The notes under the pieces are model-generated. The model made no database searches. It saw only the letters and a program-made list of their open reading frames with translations, and was not told the origin of the DNA. The translations under genes and the position numbers were made by a program. A stretch of 64,000 nucleotides of DNA from positions 1 to 64,000 of the forward strand of contig JAFGQN010000172.1 in the NCBI GenBank assembly GCA_016935665.1, in the 5' to 3' direction. Each line of letters starts with the position of its first letter. Within the stretch, counting starts at the first letter, position 1. Shown here piece by piece: positions 35,967 to 46,474 of this stretch. Origin of the DNA: Deltaproteobacteria bacterium. Lineage in GTDB: Bacteria; Myxococcota_A; Polyangia; JAAYKL01.

Positions 35967-37697
35967 CTATTCCAGCTGGTACTTTTTAAGTTTTCGAAAG
36001 AGGGTGGTTTTGTGAACTCCCAGTCGTCTGGCGGCCTTGATTTTGGAGCCGTTGCAGTCGGTAATAATGGCTTTGAGATAGGATGCCTCCAGCTCCTCAA
36101 ATGAGCTGAAGCGCGTCAGAAGTTCACTGCCGGCTGTGGCGGGAACGCCGCCCACTTCATCGGGCAAGTGGCGGACATCAATGTGTGTTTCGTTGCAAAA
36201 CACAAATGAATGCTCTACCGTGTTTTCCAGCTGTCGAATATTTCCAGGAAACGGATTGCTCATGAGCACATTCATGGCTGCACCGGTAAATCCTTTGATA
36301 TTTTTATTGAAAATCCGATTGAATCGTGAAATAAAATGTTCGCACAACGCCGGGATATCCATCGTTCGTTCCCGCAGGGGGGGCAACGGAATGCGCACCA
36401 CATTGAGTCGGTAAAACAAATCTTCGCGAAATTCACCCTTGTATACCATCTCCTGCAGATTGCGATTGGTGGCGGCGATGACCCGAACATCCACCTTTAC
36501 CGACTGGGTCGCGCCCAGTGGCTCAAATGTTTTTTCCTGCAATACCCGAAGCAGTTTTGCCTGCATGGCGCCCGAAATATCACCAATCTCATCCAGGAAA
36601 ACGACACCTCCATCGGCCAGTGAAAATTTACCGGGCTTGTTTTTCTTCGCATCGGTAAACGCGCCGGCCAGGTAGCCGAACAGCTCGGACTCTATCAGGT
36701 TGTCCGGCAGCGCGCTGCAGTTGAACGCTACAAACGGCTTGTCGCTGCGGTTGCCATTGGCGTGAATAGCGCGAGCAATCATCTCTTTACCGGTACCACT
36801 TTCACCGTTGATGAGCACGTTGGTGTTCGCATCGGCCACTGGCCCCAGCATCTGGAAAATCTGTTTCATCCGGGGACTACGGGTCACCAGGTTGCCAAAC
36901 GTGTAATTGCCCGCAGCTTCCTGACGCAAATGAGCAATCACCTTGCGATCCTCTTCTTCCTTTAGCCGCTGCGCGGTCACATCCAGCATTTGCAACAGAT
37001 AATGCTGTGCACCACCAATGGCGCCCAGCGGCGTGAGGCTCCATTCCATCAGCAGGGTGTGTTTTTCTCGATTTTCCGTGTCAAAGCGCTGCTCTCCTTT
37101 CAATACTGCGCCTCGGTTCAGCACCGCCCGGCCCTCGGTGGAAATGGGTAGCAGCGCTTCCAGTTGCACAGACACATGGCGATATTGAATTGCCGGTAAA
37201 ATACGCTGAAACGCACCATTGGAGTCTATGAGGATGCCGTCGTCGTCGAAAATGGCGACCGCAATGGGAGATTGATAAAAAATGCGCCGAAACTTTTCTT
37301 CGCTCTGCTGCAGTTCCCGTCGAATTCGGTTTCGTTCACGCACATCCGTCAACGTGGAACGGATGCCCACCACCGCCCCATCCTGGAAGATGGGTGCGCT
37401 GTTCATCTGGTATTCGCCCAGGGTGCCATCCTTGTGAATAATGCGGTATTCCTGGGAGCCCACCGTTTCTCCCGCCAGAATCTTCTGCAGATTGCCGCCG
37501 GCTTTCGCCGCATCTTCCGGCGGGATTAGCTGGTTAAGACCTACCCCCTTTGCGAAGTCCTCGTTGCTGTAGCCAGTGACTCGATAGCCGGTTTCATTAA
37601 CATAGGTAATTTGAAATGCGCGGTCCACCTCACAAATAATCACTGGAAGAAGCTCTGCAGTATCTGCGAATCGTTGTCGCCAGTCTTTGTTTTGCAT
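35967..37697 (-). CDS. PAS-PAS-AAA+ sigma-54-dependent transcriptional activator
   Basis: A 576-residue bacterial enhancer-binding protein. Two PAS domains lead (about 10-120 with ITYVNETGYRVTGYSNEDF; about 130-245 with VAIFDDDGILIDSNGAFQ), so the input is a small ligand, redox or light cue rather than a phosphorylated receiver. The AAA+ domain (about 265-500) has Walker A GESGTGKE near 300, the sigma-54 contact loop as GAFTDA (a variant of GAFTGA) near 345, Walker B GGVVFLDEIGD, and RLNVVRIPLPPLRER. The C-terminal Fis-type helix-turn-helix is KAARRLGVHKTTLFRKLKKY. It is divergent from a radical SAM gene that has a strong -24/-12 element. The activator probably controls that gene, which is the simplest reading of the context. 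Confidence 0.93.
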   Translation of the reverse strand: MQNKDWRQRFADTAELLPVIICEVDRAFQITYVNETGYRVTGYSNEDFAKGVGLNQLIPPEDAAKAGGNLQKILAGETVGSQEYRIIHKDGTLGEYQMNSAPIFQDGAVVGIRSTLTDVRERNRIRRELQQSEEKFRRIFYQSPIAVAIFDDDGILIDSNGAFQRILPAIQYRHVSVQLEALLPISTEGRAVLNRGAVLKGEQRFDTENREKHTLLMEWSLTPLGAIGGAQHYLLQMLDVTAQRLKEEEDRKVIAHLRQEAAGNYTFGNLVTRSPRMKQIFQMLGPVADANTNVLINGESGTGKEMIARAIHANGNRSDKPFVAFNCSALPDNLIESELFGYLAGAFTDAKKNKPGKFSLADGGVVFLDEIGDISGAMQAKLLRVLQEKTFEPLGATQSVKVDVRVIAATNRNLQEMVYKGEFREDLFYRLNVVRIPLPPLRERTMDIPALCEHFISRFNRIFNKNIKGFTGAAMNVLMSNPFPGNIRQLENTVEHSFVFCNETHIDVRHLPDEVGGVPATAGSELLTRFSSFEELEASYLKAIITDCNGSKIKAARRLGVHKTTLFRKLKKYQLE

Positions 37698-37721
37698 ATC
37701 AAAACTCTAAACAAAAAAAAT

Positions 37722-37742
37722 GCAATTTCGCAACGAAAATGC
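37722..37742. promoter_or_regulatory. Imperfect 21-bp palindrome, candidate activator-binding site
   Basis: GCAATTTCG, CAA spacer, then CGAAAATGC: 8 of 9 arm positions are complementary. It lies about 110-130 bp upstream of the -24/-12 element at 37853, within the usual distance for an enhancer-binding protein site, and near the start of the divergent activator gene. Confidence 0.4.
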
Positions 37743-37768
37743 GATTTTGATACCTGAAAACTGAAACA

Positions 37769-37784
37769 GTTGCGTATTTGCAAC
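37769..37784. promoter_or_regulatory. 16-bp palindrome, candidate activator-binding site
   Basis: GTTGC, six bases, then GCAAC: perfect 5-bp arms, about 70-85 bp upstream of the sigma-54 promoter at 37853. Together with the palindrome at 37722 it could form an upstream activating sequence. Confidence 0.35.
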
Positions 37785-37852
37785 CAGTCGGGAGTCATTA
37801 CAATTGACACATGGTGTAATAAATTCAGTTGGTTACGGGAATTTGAGCTTTC

Positions 37853-37868
37853 TGGCACGGAACCCGCA
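37853..37868 (+). promoter_or_regulatory. Sigma-54 promoter (-24/-12 element) of the radical SAM gene
   Basis: TGGCACGGAACCCGCA has the invariant GG at 37854-37855 and GC at 37866-37867 with the exact 10-base spacing of the TGGCACG-N4-TTGCA consensus. It lies about 50 bp upstream of the radical SAM start and is divergent from the AAA+ activator gene. Confidence 0.65.
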
Positions 37869-37919
37869 TCGGTAGGAGGCAACAATTGAGTGAATGAATG
37901 AAAGAGAACAGGTCGTCTC

Positions 37920-39284
37920 ATGAATACCGAATTTAAGGTTCAATATCATAGCGCATGTACCAACCATCTCCACGATATCCCGTGGGATGACAGTGCCAAT
38001 GTAATGGCCTGTATTGAACTCACTCAGGAATGCAATCTGTCATGTCCTTATTGTCAGCGCAAAGATTCACCTCGGCAAACGGGCAGAAAGAAGCACAAAA
38101 CCATTCAAATGGTGGAGCGGGAAATTGTAACACTTACAGCGCTCAGTAAAAGTGATGCCATCGTACTCACTGGCGGCGAGCCGCTGCTTCATCCCGAACT
38201 GGAAGCGGTGGTACAGATGGTGTCGTCTGTGGGAAGAAAACCAATTCTGTTTACGAACGGTATCCTGATAACCCGAGAGCGCTTAAGAGCGCTTAAAAGC
38301 GTGGGACTTTTTGGTGTCCTGTTTCATATCAATTCACTGCAAAACAGACCCGGTTTTGAAGGTGCGTCCGAAATGGATCTAAACGAGATGCGCAGTGAGT
38401 TGGCGGATTTAGCGGGTGAGTTCCAGCTGCATTGCGGCTTCAGTACGCTCGTGTTTCCATCCACACTGACCGAAGTGCAACGCATCGCGCTGTGGGCCAG
38501 CGCCAGGCCCGACAAGGTACATATGCTCACATTTGTGGCCGCGCGGTTTTTTGAGACGGCGATTGTCCGGCAGGAAGTCGAAAAAGATGTTCGGCACAGT
38601 ATCCTTCTATCGCCTTACAGTATCAACGCGGAGCTGGACGCCGATGAGGGCATTTTGTCGAGTCACGACCTGTATGACCAGATTCAGAGCGTTTTTCCCG
38701 GCTATAGATTTAACTCTTTTTTAGGCAATGCCGCACAATCGGGTGTCCTGAAATGGGCCATGGGTACCCATTTGTGCCGCGCGGGCCAGCGGATTGGGAA
38801 TCTGGGGCCCATCGCAGTGCGCATTTTGCAACTGCTGGGTCGAAAACTGGCGGGTCGCGATGTGTCGCATTTTTCGCCGCGTATTACCCGTCATGGCTGG
38901 ATTGCCCTGCTCACCGGATGGTTGGATAGGGAGACCCGAAAGACCATTCGACGGCATCTGGTCACTGCTTTTAGAAAACCACTTGAATTGTTTCGGACAC
39001 TGCATCTGCAGACTTTTGTTGTGATGCAATCCATTGATATAATACCGGAAGGGGAAAGATACAGCTGCAACGGCTGTGTTCAAAAGACTACTAAAAGATC
39101 GGATCGGTGTTCTTTGGGGCGTGACTGTGAAAGTTATGTGCTGAGTGCTCCCAATGCGGCAGAGGGGGTGCTGGAGGACAGCGCGCAGATGCAGTGGCCG
39201 AGACAATCCCCGGTAGATTGGCGCAACAGCGAACTGGAGCGCATTGGGCGTGGAAATGTGGAGGCGGACAAAACAAAAAACTGA
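37920..39284 (+). CDS. Radical SAM protein, 454 residues
   Basis: The SAM-radical 4Fe-4S motif CNLSCPYC (C-x3-C-x2-C) lies at about 37-46, followed by the TGGEPLLHPELEAV glycine motif near 80. The C-terminal part includes further cysteines (around CNGCVQKTTKRSDRCSLGRD), as in proteins with a SPASM-type or other auxiliary cluster, but the spacing does not clearly match a SPASM domain. The substrate is not predictable from the sequence. The start is ATG 37920; the frame upstream is closed at 37887, so there is no earlier start. The ribosome site for this ATG is poor, while a strong AGGAGG at 37874-37879 leads into a 9-codon leader frame that ends on the start codon (ATGA overlap). Expression is probably sigma-54 dependent. 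Confidence 0.85.
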   Translation: MNTEFKVQYHSACTNHLHDIPWDDSANVMACIELTQECNLSCPYCQRKDSPRQTGRKKHKTIQMVEREIVTLTALSKSDAIVLTGGEPLLHPELEAVVQMVSSVGRKPILFTNGILITRERLRALKSVGLFGVLFHINSLQNRPGFEGASEMDLNEMRSELADLAGEFQLHCGFSTLVFPSTLTEVQRIALWASARPDKVHMLTFVAARFFETAIVRQEVEKDVRHSILLSPYSINAELDADEGILSSHDLYDQIQSVFPGYRFNSFLGNAAQSGVLKWAMGTHLCRAGQRIGNLGPIAVRILQLLGRKLAGRDVSHFSPRITRHGWIALLTGWLDRETRKTIRRHLVTAFRKPLELFRTLHLQTFVVMQSIDIIPEGERYSCNGCVQKTTKRSDRCSLGRDCESYVLSAPNAAEGVLEDSAQMQWPRQSPVDWRNSELERIGRGNVEADKTKN

Positions 39285-39287
39285 CCG

Positions 39288-39899
39288 TCAGGGGGACTCG
39301 CTTTTCACCCCCACAAGGCGTCTCGTTTCCGGCACATCCATATCCAGCAGCGTTTTTGGCAACCCGCGCCATATGGTGTGATAACCAAAACCGCCCCGCT
39401 TCATCTCCTGTACCGCATCCGTTGCGGTCCAGCCTTCCACCACCATTCGATATGCGGCCGCCATGGTGCCCGTTCGGTCAGAACCGTGCTTGCAGTGAAA
39501 GAAAACGGGATGATTTGCTTCATTTCGCACAATCCGCAGGAACTGCACAATATCGTCTATTGACACGTCCCACGCATTCATGGGCAAATGGAAAAGAGTC
39601 AGCTTGTCAGATAAATTCACCGCTGCGGTTTTGTCGGTATCGTCGTGAAAGCGGCGCAGGGAAATCACGGTTTTGATTCCCATCCGGTGCAGGGATGCAA
39701 TGCCTTCCTGTGTGGGCTGCGCCCCGCGATACACAGTGCCAGTGATTTGATACATGTTTTCGACGCCAGCTATGGAAACCGGTTTTGCCCAATTTGCAGG
39801 TCGCTGATGTTGCGGCAATGCCGTAGCGCTGCACCCCCAAATGACGAGCGCGGTAACAAACAGACAGTTAAAACAATGCCGGTGAATTGCGTGCTGCAT
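39288..39899 (-). CDS. Predicted lipoprotein with tyrosine/dual-specificity phosphatase domain
   Basis: A 203-residue protein with a signal peptide and lipobox-like VIWGC (residues 19-23), so it is probably exported. The catalytic P-loop HCKHGSDRTGTMAA gives the Cys and Arg of a protein-tyrosine or dual-specificity phosphatase, and DVSIDD or similar Asp residues upstream could supply the general acid. GTVYRGAQPTQEGIASLHRM and VISLRR are further family features. Substrates are unknown: in the envelope it could act on phosphotyrosine, phosphoinositides or sugar phosphates. It begins 2 bp after the stop of the phosphotransferase gene, so the two are one operon (inferred). Confidence 0.85.
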   Translation of the reverse strand: MQHAIHRHCFNCLFVTALVIWGCSATALPQHQRPANWAKPVSIAGVENMYQITGTVYRGAQPTQEGIASLHRMGIKTVISLRRFHDDTDKTAAVNLSDKLTLFHLPMNAWDVSIDDIVQFLRIVRNEANHPVFFHCKHGSDRTGTMAAAYRMVVEGWTATDAVQEMKRGGFGYHTIWRGLPKTLLDMDVPETRRLVGVKSESP

Positions 39900-39901
39900 C
39901 G

Positions 39902-40942
39902 TTAAAAGTTTTCAGGATCTACCTGACGTAGGAGGGCCTTCAATTTATCGTGTCCGGAAATTCTCAAAAGCGCTGATTTCACGCGGGAATACGACTTTTT
40001 AACAAACGGCAAAAAAGACGGATCGCCTTTCACCTGATCAATAAATACGAATCGACCACCATCTTTCAGTTTACGCTGAATCGTAATAAGATTGAACTCA
40101 TGTTCTATTTCCGATGCAGACAGACCGCGGTTTTGGGCGTATCGGGCGATAAGCCGCTGCTGCATGTCGAATGGCAGGTCCACATAGGAATCGTTGAGCA
40201 GCGCCACCAAATCATATGTGCGCGGACCCGTGAGGGCATCCTGAAAATCGATGATCGACAAATGGGACGGATTGGGTGCATCCGCAGTTACCATCAGATT
40301 GCGCGATTGATAATCCCGGTGCACAAATCCTTTGGGCAGGGCATCAATTTCCGCGGCATATCGGTCGAATACCGCATCCATCTGTTGCCGAATTTTGCTT
40401 TCCAGTGTGATCCCCAATCGTTTTTCCACCCCCCATTCCCTGAAGTGATCCAGCTCCCAACGCAGCAGTTCGTAGCCAAAATAGCGATTGGCCGCAAAAC
40501 ACGCGTTGGGCACTGGCCACATGGCATCGTGCATGGTGGAGAGCAAATCCACCGTGGCATTGTACCAGTCTTCCACTTCTTCAATGGATTTTGACTTCAG
40601 ATTGGCGTTCAGCGTCACCTGTCCCAGATCTTCCAGCAGCAGATGGCCGCGGTCGGTGGCATCGAGAAATATTCTGGGTACTGGCAGACCGGCGGCGGCC
40701 ATGTGTCGCTGCACGTTCACAAAGGGAAGTTCATCAAAGTCGTCGTCGTGTGACGCTTCGTCACTTTTCATAGCGTCATAGGGCAACACCATTTGTACCA
40801 CGTTTTGCGGCGTATCGGCGCCGTTCGACGACAGAATCACTCTAAAATAACGCCTGCTGGACGCGCCCTTTTCCATTTCGGTGCGGGACAGCAATGACGT
40901 GTTTTGACCAAAAGCTTCTTTAATAAGTACATGTAAAGTCAA
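39902..40942 (-). CDS. Phosphotransferase of the APH/AmgK-like family
   Basis: A 346-residue kinase-like phosphotransferase. The catalytic loop FVHRDYQSRNLMV and metal loop LSIIDFQDALTGPRTYDLVA are typical of aminoglycoside-phosphotransferase-like sugar kinases, in particular the AmgK type that phosphorylates N-acetylmuramate or N-acetylglucosamine at the anomeric position in peptidoglycan recycling. The start is TTG 40942 with GGGAG eight bases upstream; an alternative start was not found. It heads a two-gene unit with the phosphatase at 39288-39899 (2-bp spacing). A recycling partner (a MurU-like nucleotidyltransferase) is not seen next to it, so AmgK is only the best guess. Confidence 0.8.
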   Translation of the reverse strand: MTLHVLIKEAFGQNTSLLSRTEMEKGASSRRYFRVILSSNGADTPQNVVQMVLPYDAMKSDEASHDDDFDELPFVNVQRHMAAAGLPVPRIFLDATDRGHLLLEDLGQVTLNANLKSKSIEEVEDWYNATVDLLSTMHDAMWPVPNACFAANRYFGYELLRWELDHFREWGVEKRLGITLESKIRQQMDAVFDRYAAEIDALPKGFVHRDYQSRNLMVTADAPNPSHLSIIDFQDALTGPRTYDLVALLNDSYVDLPFDMQQRLIARYAQNRGLSASEIEHEFNLITIQRKLKDGGRFVFIDQVKGDPSFLPFVKKSYSRVKSALLRISGHDKLKALLRQVDPENF

Positions 40943-41005
40943 TGTTCATTCTCCCATGCTCGCCACAATACCACACCCTTCCCAAAAATCGAAACATTGA
41001 CATTG

Positions 41006-41772
41006 TCATCTCTGTTTTACGGCCCCCGAGCCATCTATCTCTTTGTGGACCACCGGGCTGCCCACATAGGTGATTTTGGCCGACCCATCTATCCACACAT
41101 TCAAGGTTTCCTGGGCGTTCACATTGCAGTCGGCCGCCCCGTCCACATCTACTTCTGTCGTTTTTGTAAGGAGCGCCGGCGCATTGATGTTGGCGCTGCC
41201 GTCCACAAAAATACCGTGGTAATCGCTGGTGCCCCGCAATGTGACCGACGCGGAGCAGTCAATGCGGGTATCTATTTCCTGTGCCTGTACCGTTGCCTCA
41301 ATATCGCCACTGCCATTGATTTTCAGCTCAACGGATCTGGCCAAAATGGGCGCCAGCGTTCGCACTTTACCGCTGCCATCAATGGTAATATTTTTTTTTG
41401 TGTTTCATACTGGTCATTTATCTGTACCTTGGCGTTGCCATCAATATCGATCCACGACAGGTATGCGGTGGTCAGGAAAAAGTTCAATTTGGTGGGGTTT
41501 AGCCAACAATCATGCTTTTGACGGATATACAGCGTGTCACGCAGAACTTCTATTTTGATGTGGGCAAAAATATTGTCGTCGGTTTAGATAGTCACCCTGG
41601 ATTGGGACCCTTTTCGAATCACTACGGTTGCGGAGACGTCGATGTTGACTTTATCGTAGAGCGACAGTGCAGCCGTGCGTTTTTCAATGTTTCCCGACCC
41701 ATCCACGCAATGGCATCCCAGCAGTGCTATGCCCGGAAGAATTAAGGTAATAAGTCTGATTTTGCTATTCAC
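41006..41772 (-). pseudogene. Broken GIN-domain (DUF2807) lipoprotein gene
   Basis: A GIN-type beta-helical domain is visible in two pieces. The 5' piece from GTG 41772 begins VNSKIRLITLILPGIALLGC, a lipoprotein signal with lipobox LLGC, and reaches KGSQSRVTI before an in-frame TAA at 41586-41584 (a one-base change from GAA would restore it). The frame continues with TDDNIFAHIKIEVLRDTLYI and then shifts at a run of nine A/T at 41391-41399. The 3' piece in the new frame contains ELKINGSGDIEATVQA, VDGAADCNVNAQETLNVWID and EIDGSGAVKQR, the Gly-Ser-Asp pattern of the family. So one stop and one frameshift interrupt an otherwise complete gene. Either the gene is inactive or the sequence has two errors. 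Confidence 0.8.
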
Positions 41773-41919
41773 ATCATACCTCCCGGATAAATCATTCGTT
41801 GTTGTCTGTATCCCTTGAAACACCGGCCCTGCCGCGAAGTGTTACTGTTGTTTAATCCAATTGAAAATCCTTAAAAAACGGATGGCACTGAAACACGGGA
41901 ATCGTTACAACACTCGTGA

Positions 41920-42564
41920 ATGAACTGGAGGGTAAAAAAGGAATTGAACAGCGAGGACACAATACAGATATTGACGCGACCACTGCAGGAGTTGTCGCTG
42001 ACGGCATCCGCAGCCCAGTGCTCGGCACTGGCACGGTACGCGGAACTGGTGCTGGAGTGGAACCCCAAAGTCAATATTACCGGCGCAAAAGATGTGCAGA
42101 CATTTGTTGCAGGTCCCCTGTTTGATGCCCTGACACTGTTGAGGGTCCTGGAGCCCTGCCACCGCTTTGTGGATATTGGGTCTGGCGGTGGATTGCCGGC
42201 GATTCCGCTGTGCATATTTCATCCCGAAATAGATGTGACGATGGTGGAACCCCGAGGCAAGCGGGTGCAGTTCCTGCAAATGGCGCTGACGACGCTGCAA
42301 CTGAACGCTACAGTGCTGCATACCCAGGATCGAGAATTGTCCATTCCTGAATTTGATGGCGCCTCCGCACAGGCAGTTTTTCCGCCAAAAAAATGGCTGT
42401 TGCGGGGAAAAAAACTGGTGCGTGCGGGAGGAGCCATCTACGCGCTGTCCAGTGAACCGGTAACGGATATTATGTGCCCCGGCGGAGTTTCGCTGGAAAC
42501 TCAACAGATATTTCATCGCAACGAAACAGCGCGATATGCGGCCAGATTGCGAAAAACAACGTAA
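41920..42564 (+). CDS. rsmG: RsmG-like 16S rRNA m7G527 methyltransferase
   Basis: RsmG methylates G527 of 16S rRNA using SAM. The protein has the family hallmark VNITGAKD near 50, the SAM-binding motif FVDIGSGGGLPAIPLCIFHP, and the acidic-loop EPRGKRVQFLQMAL. The start is uncertain: ATG 41920 or TTG 41944, both near GGAGGG or AAAAAGG; the RsmG core begins soon after, so either gives a full-length product (about 206-214 residues). It is convergent with gyrB (37-bp gap). The gene is often near gid or parAB, which are not in this window. Confidence 0.9.
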   Translation: MNWRVKKELNSEDTIQILTRPLQELSLTASAAQCSALARYAELVLEWNPKVNITGAKDVQTFVAGPLFDALTLLRVLEPCHRFVDIGSGGGLPAIPLCIFHPEIDVTMVEPRGKRVQFLQMALTTLQLNATVLHTQDRELSIPEFDGASAQAVFPPKKWLLRGKKLVRAGGAIYALSSEPVTDIMCPGGVSLETQQIFHRNETARYAARLRKTT

Positions 42565-42601
42565 ACCGGATACCGCCTCATCATTTCAGGGATAGCAGTA
42601 A

Positions 42602-45079
<2,478 letters not shown>

Positions 45080-45439
45080 TAAATAGCTTTCAAAAATCAG
45101 CCGATGCGAACGTATCATACCATTTAAAAATCCGGTACTGGAAAAGCGTCTTTTGGAGGGACAATCGACGTCATCCGAAGACTCTTTCTTCCGAAGCAAT
45201 GTCGCCAGGAATGTAAAAAATGTGGGATGAGACACGAATTCCTAAAAAAAATTAGAAAAAAACAAAAAATTGGAAAAAATTTCGCTGTTTTTTTGCACGA
45301 TTCTAATCCGACTGTATAATCTTGTAATCATTACAGTATTTTGGATAATTTGTATTAATTTATTGTAAAATTAGTGCTAAAAGAACATAAAATACCTATA
45401 ATTTACATATAATTATGGGGTATTTTAGATGATTATTTA

Positions 45440-45468
45440 TTGACAACAGGTGGGATTCACAACATAAT
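45440..45468 (+). promoter_or_regulatory. Near-consensus sigma-70 promoter of the histone-like gene
   Basis: TTGACA (45440-45445), 17 bases, CATAAT (45463-45468). A transcription start near 45475 would leave about 30 bp before the ATG at 45505, which is preceded by AGGGAGGG. Confidence 0.6.
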
Positions 45469-45504
45469 CCAATACAAAGTCAGCCAACAGGGAGGGTTCC
45501 AACA

Positions 45505-46026
45505 ATGGCTACCAAAAAAAAAGCGGCCGCAAGCGCGCCGGCGACAAAAACAAAAAAGACTGCTGCGAAAAAGAAAGTTGCCAAAAAAGCAGCGCCCAAA
45601 AAAAAAGTAGCGAAAAAGAAAGTTGCCAAAAAAGCAGCGCCCAAGAAAAAAGTAGCGAAAAAGAAAGTCGCCAAAAAAGCAGCACCCAGGAAAAAAGTAG
45701 CGAAAAAGAAAGTTGCCAAAAAAGCAGCACCCAGGAAAAAAGTAGCGAAAAAGAAAGTTGCTAAAAAAGCAGCACCCAGGAAAAAAGTAGCGAAAAAGAA
45801 AGTTGCTGAAAAAGCAGCACCCAGGAAAAAAGTTGCGAAAAAGAAAGTTGCTGAAAAAGCAGCACCCAGCAAAAAAGTAGCAAAAAAGAAAGTCGCCAAA
45901 AAAGCAGCACCGAAGAAAAAGGTAGCGACGATGCAAGTCGATGAAACGGCAACACCGACTAAAAAGGTTGCCAAAAAGAAAGTCGCCAAGAAAGCCGCTC
46001 CTAAAAAAGCGGCAAAAAAAAAATAA
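45505..46026 (+). CDS. Lysine/alanine-rich histone H1-like protein
   Basis: The 173-residue product is almost wholly Lys, Ala, Val and Pro and is built from a 15-residue unit, [15 protein letters not shown] and close variants (nine copies plus a partial one). Such proteins resemble eukaryotic histone H1 tails and bacterial Hc1/AlgP-type DNA-binding proteins and would bind DNA or RNA through their positive charge. There is no globular domain. Translation starts at ATG 45505 after AGGGAGGG, with a strong promoter upstream. The gene ends in a run of ten A immediately before TAA, and an open -1 frame continues to 46433, so a longer product may be made by slippage (listed separately). It is divergent from gyrB. 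Confidence 0.85.
   Translation: MATKKKAAASAPATKTKKTAAKKKVAKKAAPKKKVAKKKVAKKAAPKKKVAKKKVAKKAAPRKKVAKKKVAKKAAPRKKVAKKKVAKKAAPRKKVAKKKVAEKAAPRKKVAKKKVAEKAAPSKKVAKKKVAKKAAPKKKVATMQVDETATPTKKVAKKKVAKKAAPKKAAKKK
45577..46023 (+). repeat. Tandem 45-bp repeat within the histone-like gene
   Basis: Nine consecutive 45-bp units plus a partial one encode the 15-residue basic repeat. The first seven units are highly similar at the DNA level and later ones diverge, suggesting expansion by replication slippage or recombination. Copy number could vary between strains. Confidence 0.85.
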
Positions 46027-46433
46027 CGACCAAATTGTCCCCGTCGAAGCAGTCGACATCCCCGAAACAACAGAAGAATGAGATAGACGAGACCGTCCTC
46101 GAGGAGGCGGTGTCATCCAAATCTCAGAAATCTGCTCCCAAAAAGAAAAAGCCTCCAAAGAAAACTGAACAGTTCAGTGCTGCTGAACAATTGAAGGCCA
46201 GAATACCATCCTCGCCACCTGCTGCCCTGATTGATGAATCCGAAAAAATTCCATTCAGTGAAGTGGGTACCGAGAACAACGCGGTTATACCCCCGCCCAT
46301 TGTAAAACCGGTGGCGCCGGTAGTTAAAGTACGCAACCGAACGCCTTTGCCTATGCCGGTGATGCCGCAATCCTCCGAAATGCCCGTTGACCCTACAGAC
46401 TCCGGCACAGATTTCAGCGCTGAATCAGAGTAG
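46023..46433 (+). CDS. Open -1 frame extending the histone-like protein, possible frameshift product
   Basis: A 137-codon frame in the -1 phase directly behind the histone-like gene. It can be joined by slipping one base on the A10 tract at 46014-46023; the read then continues I-T-T-K-L-S-P and ends at 46433. The composition changes from purely basic to mixed and then Pro/Val-rich ([14 protein letters not shown]), with a Lys/Pro patch near the start ([11 protein letters not shown]) that matches the upstream protein in style. No independent ribosome site precedes the only internal start (TTG 46035). The full slipped product would be about 309 residues. An alternative is a separate small gene, or a one-base assembly error in the A-tract. 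Confidence 0.55.
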   Translation: MTTKLSPSKQSTSPKQQKNEIDETVLEEAVSSKSQKSAPKKKKPPKKTEQFSAAEQLKARIPSSPPAALIDESEKIPFSEVGTENNAVIPPPIVKPVAPVVKVRNRTPLPMPVMPQSSEMPVDPTDSGTDFSAESE

Positions 46434-46474
46434 TATTTCGCTTCCAAAATATAATAAAATTCGTCGGGTTGGAA

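Noticed and set aside
45505-46070. Long minus-strand open frames opposite the histone-like gene
   Set aside because: They arise because the Lys/Ala codons read in reverse as Phe/Leu/Ala codons; the minus-strand product is a hydrophobic low-complexity shadow with no ribosome site.
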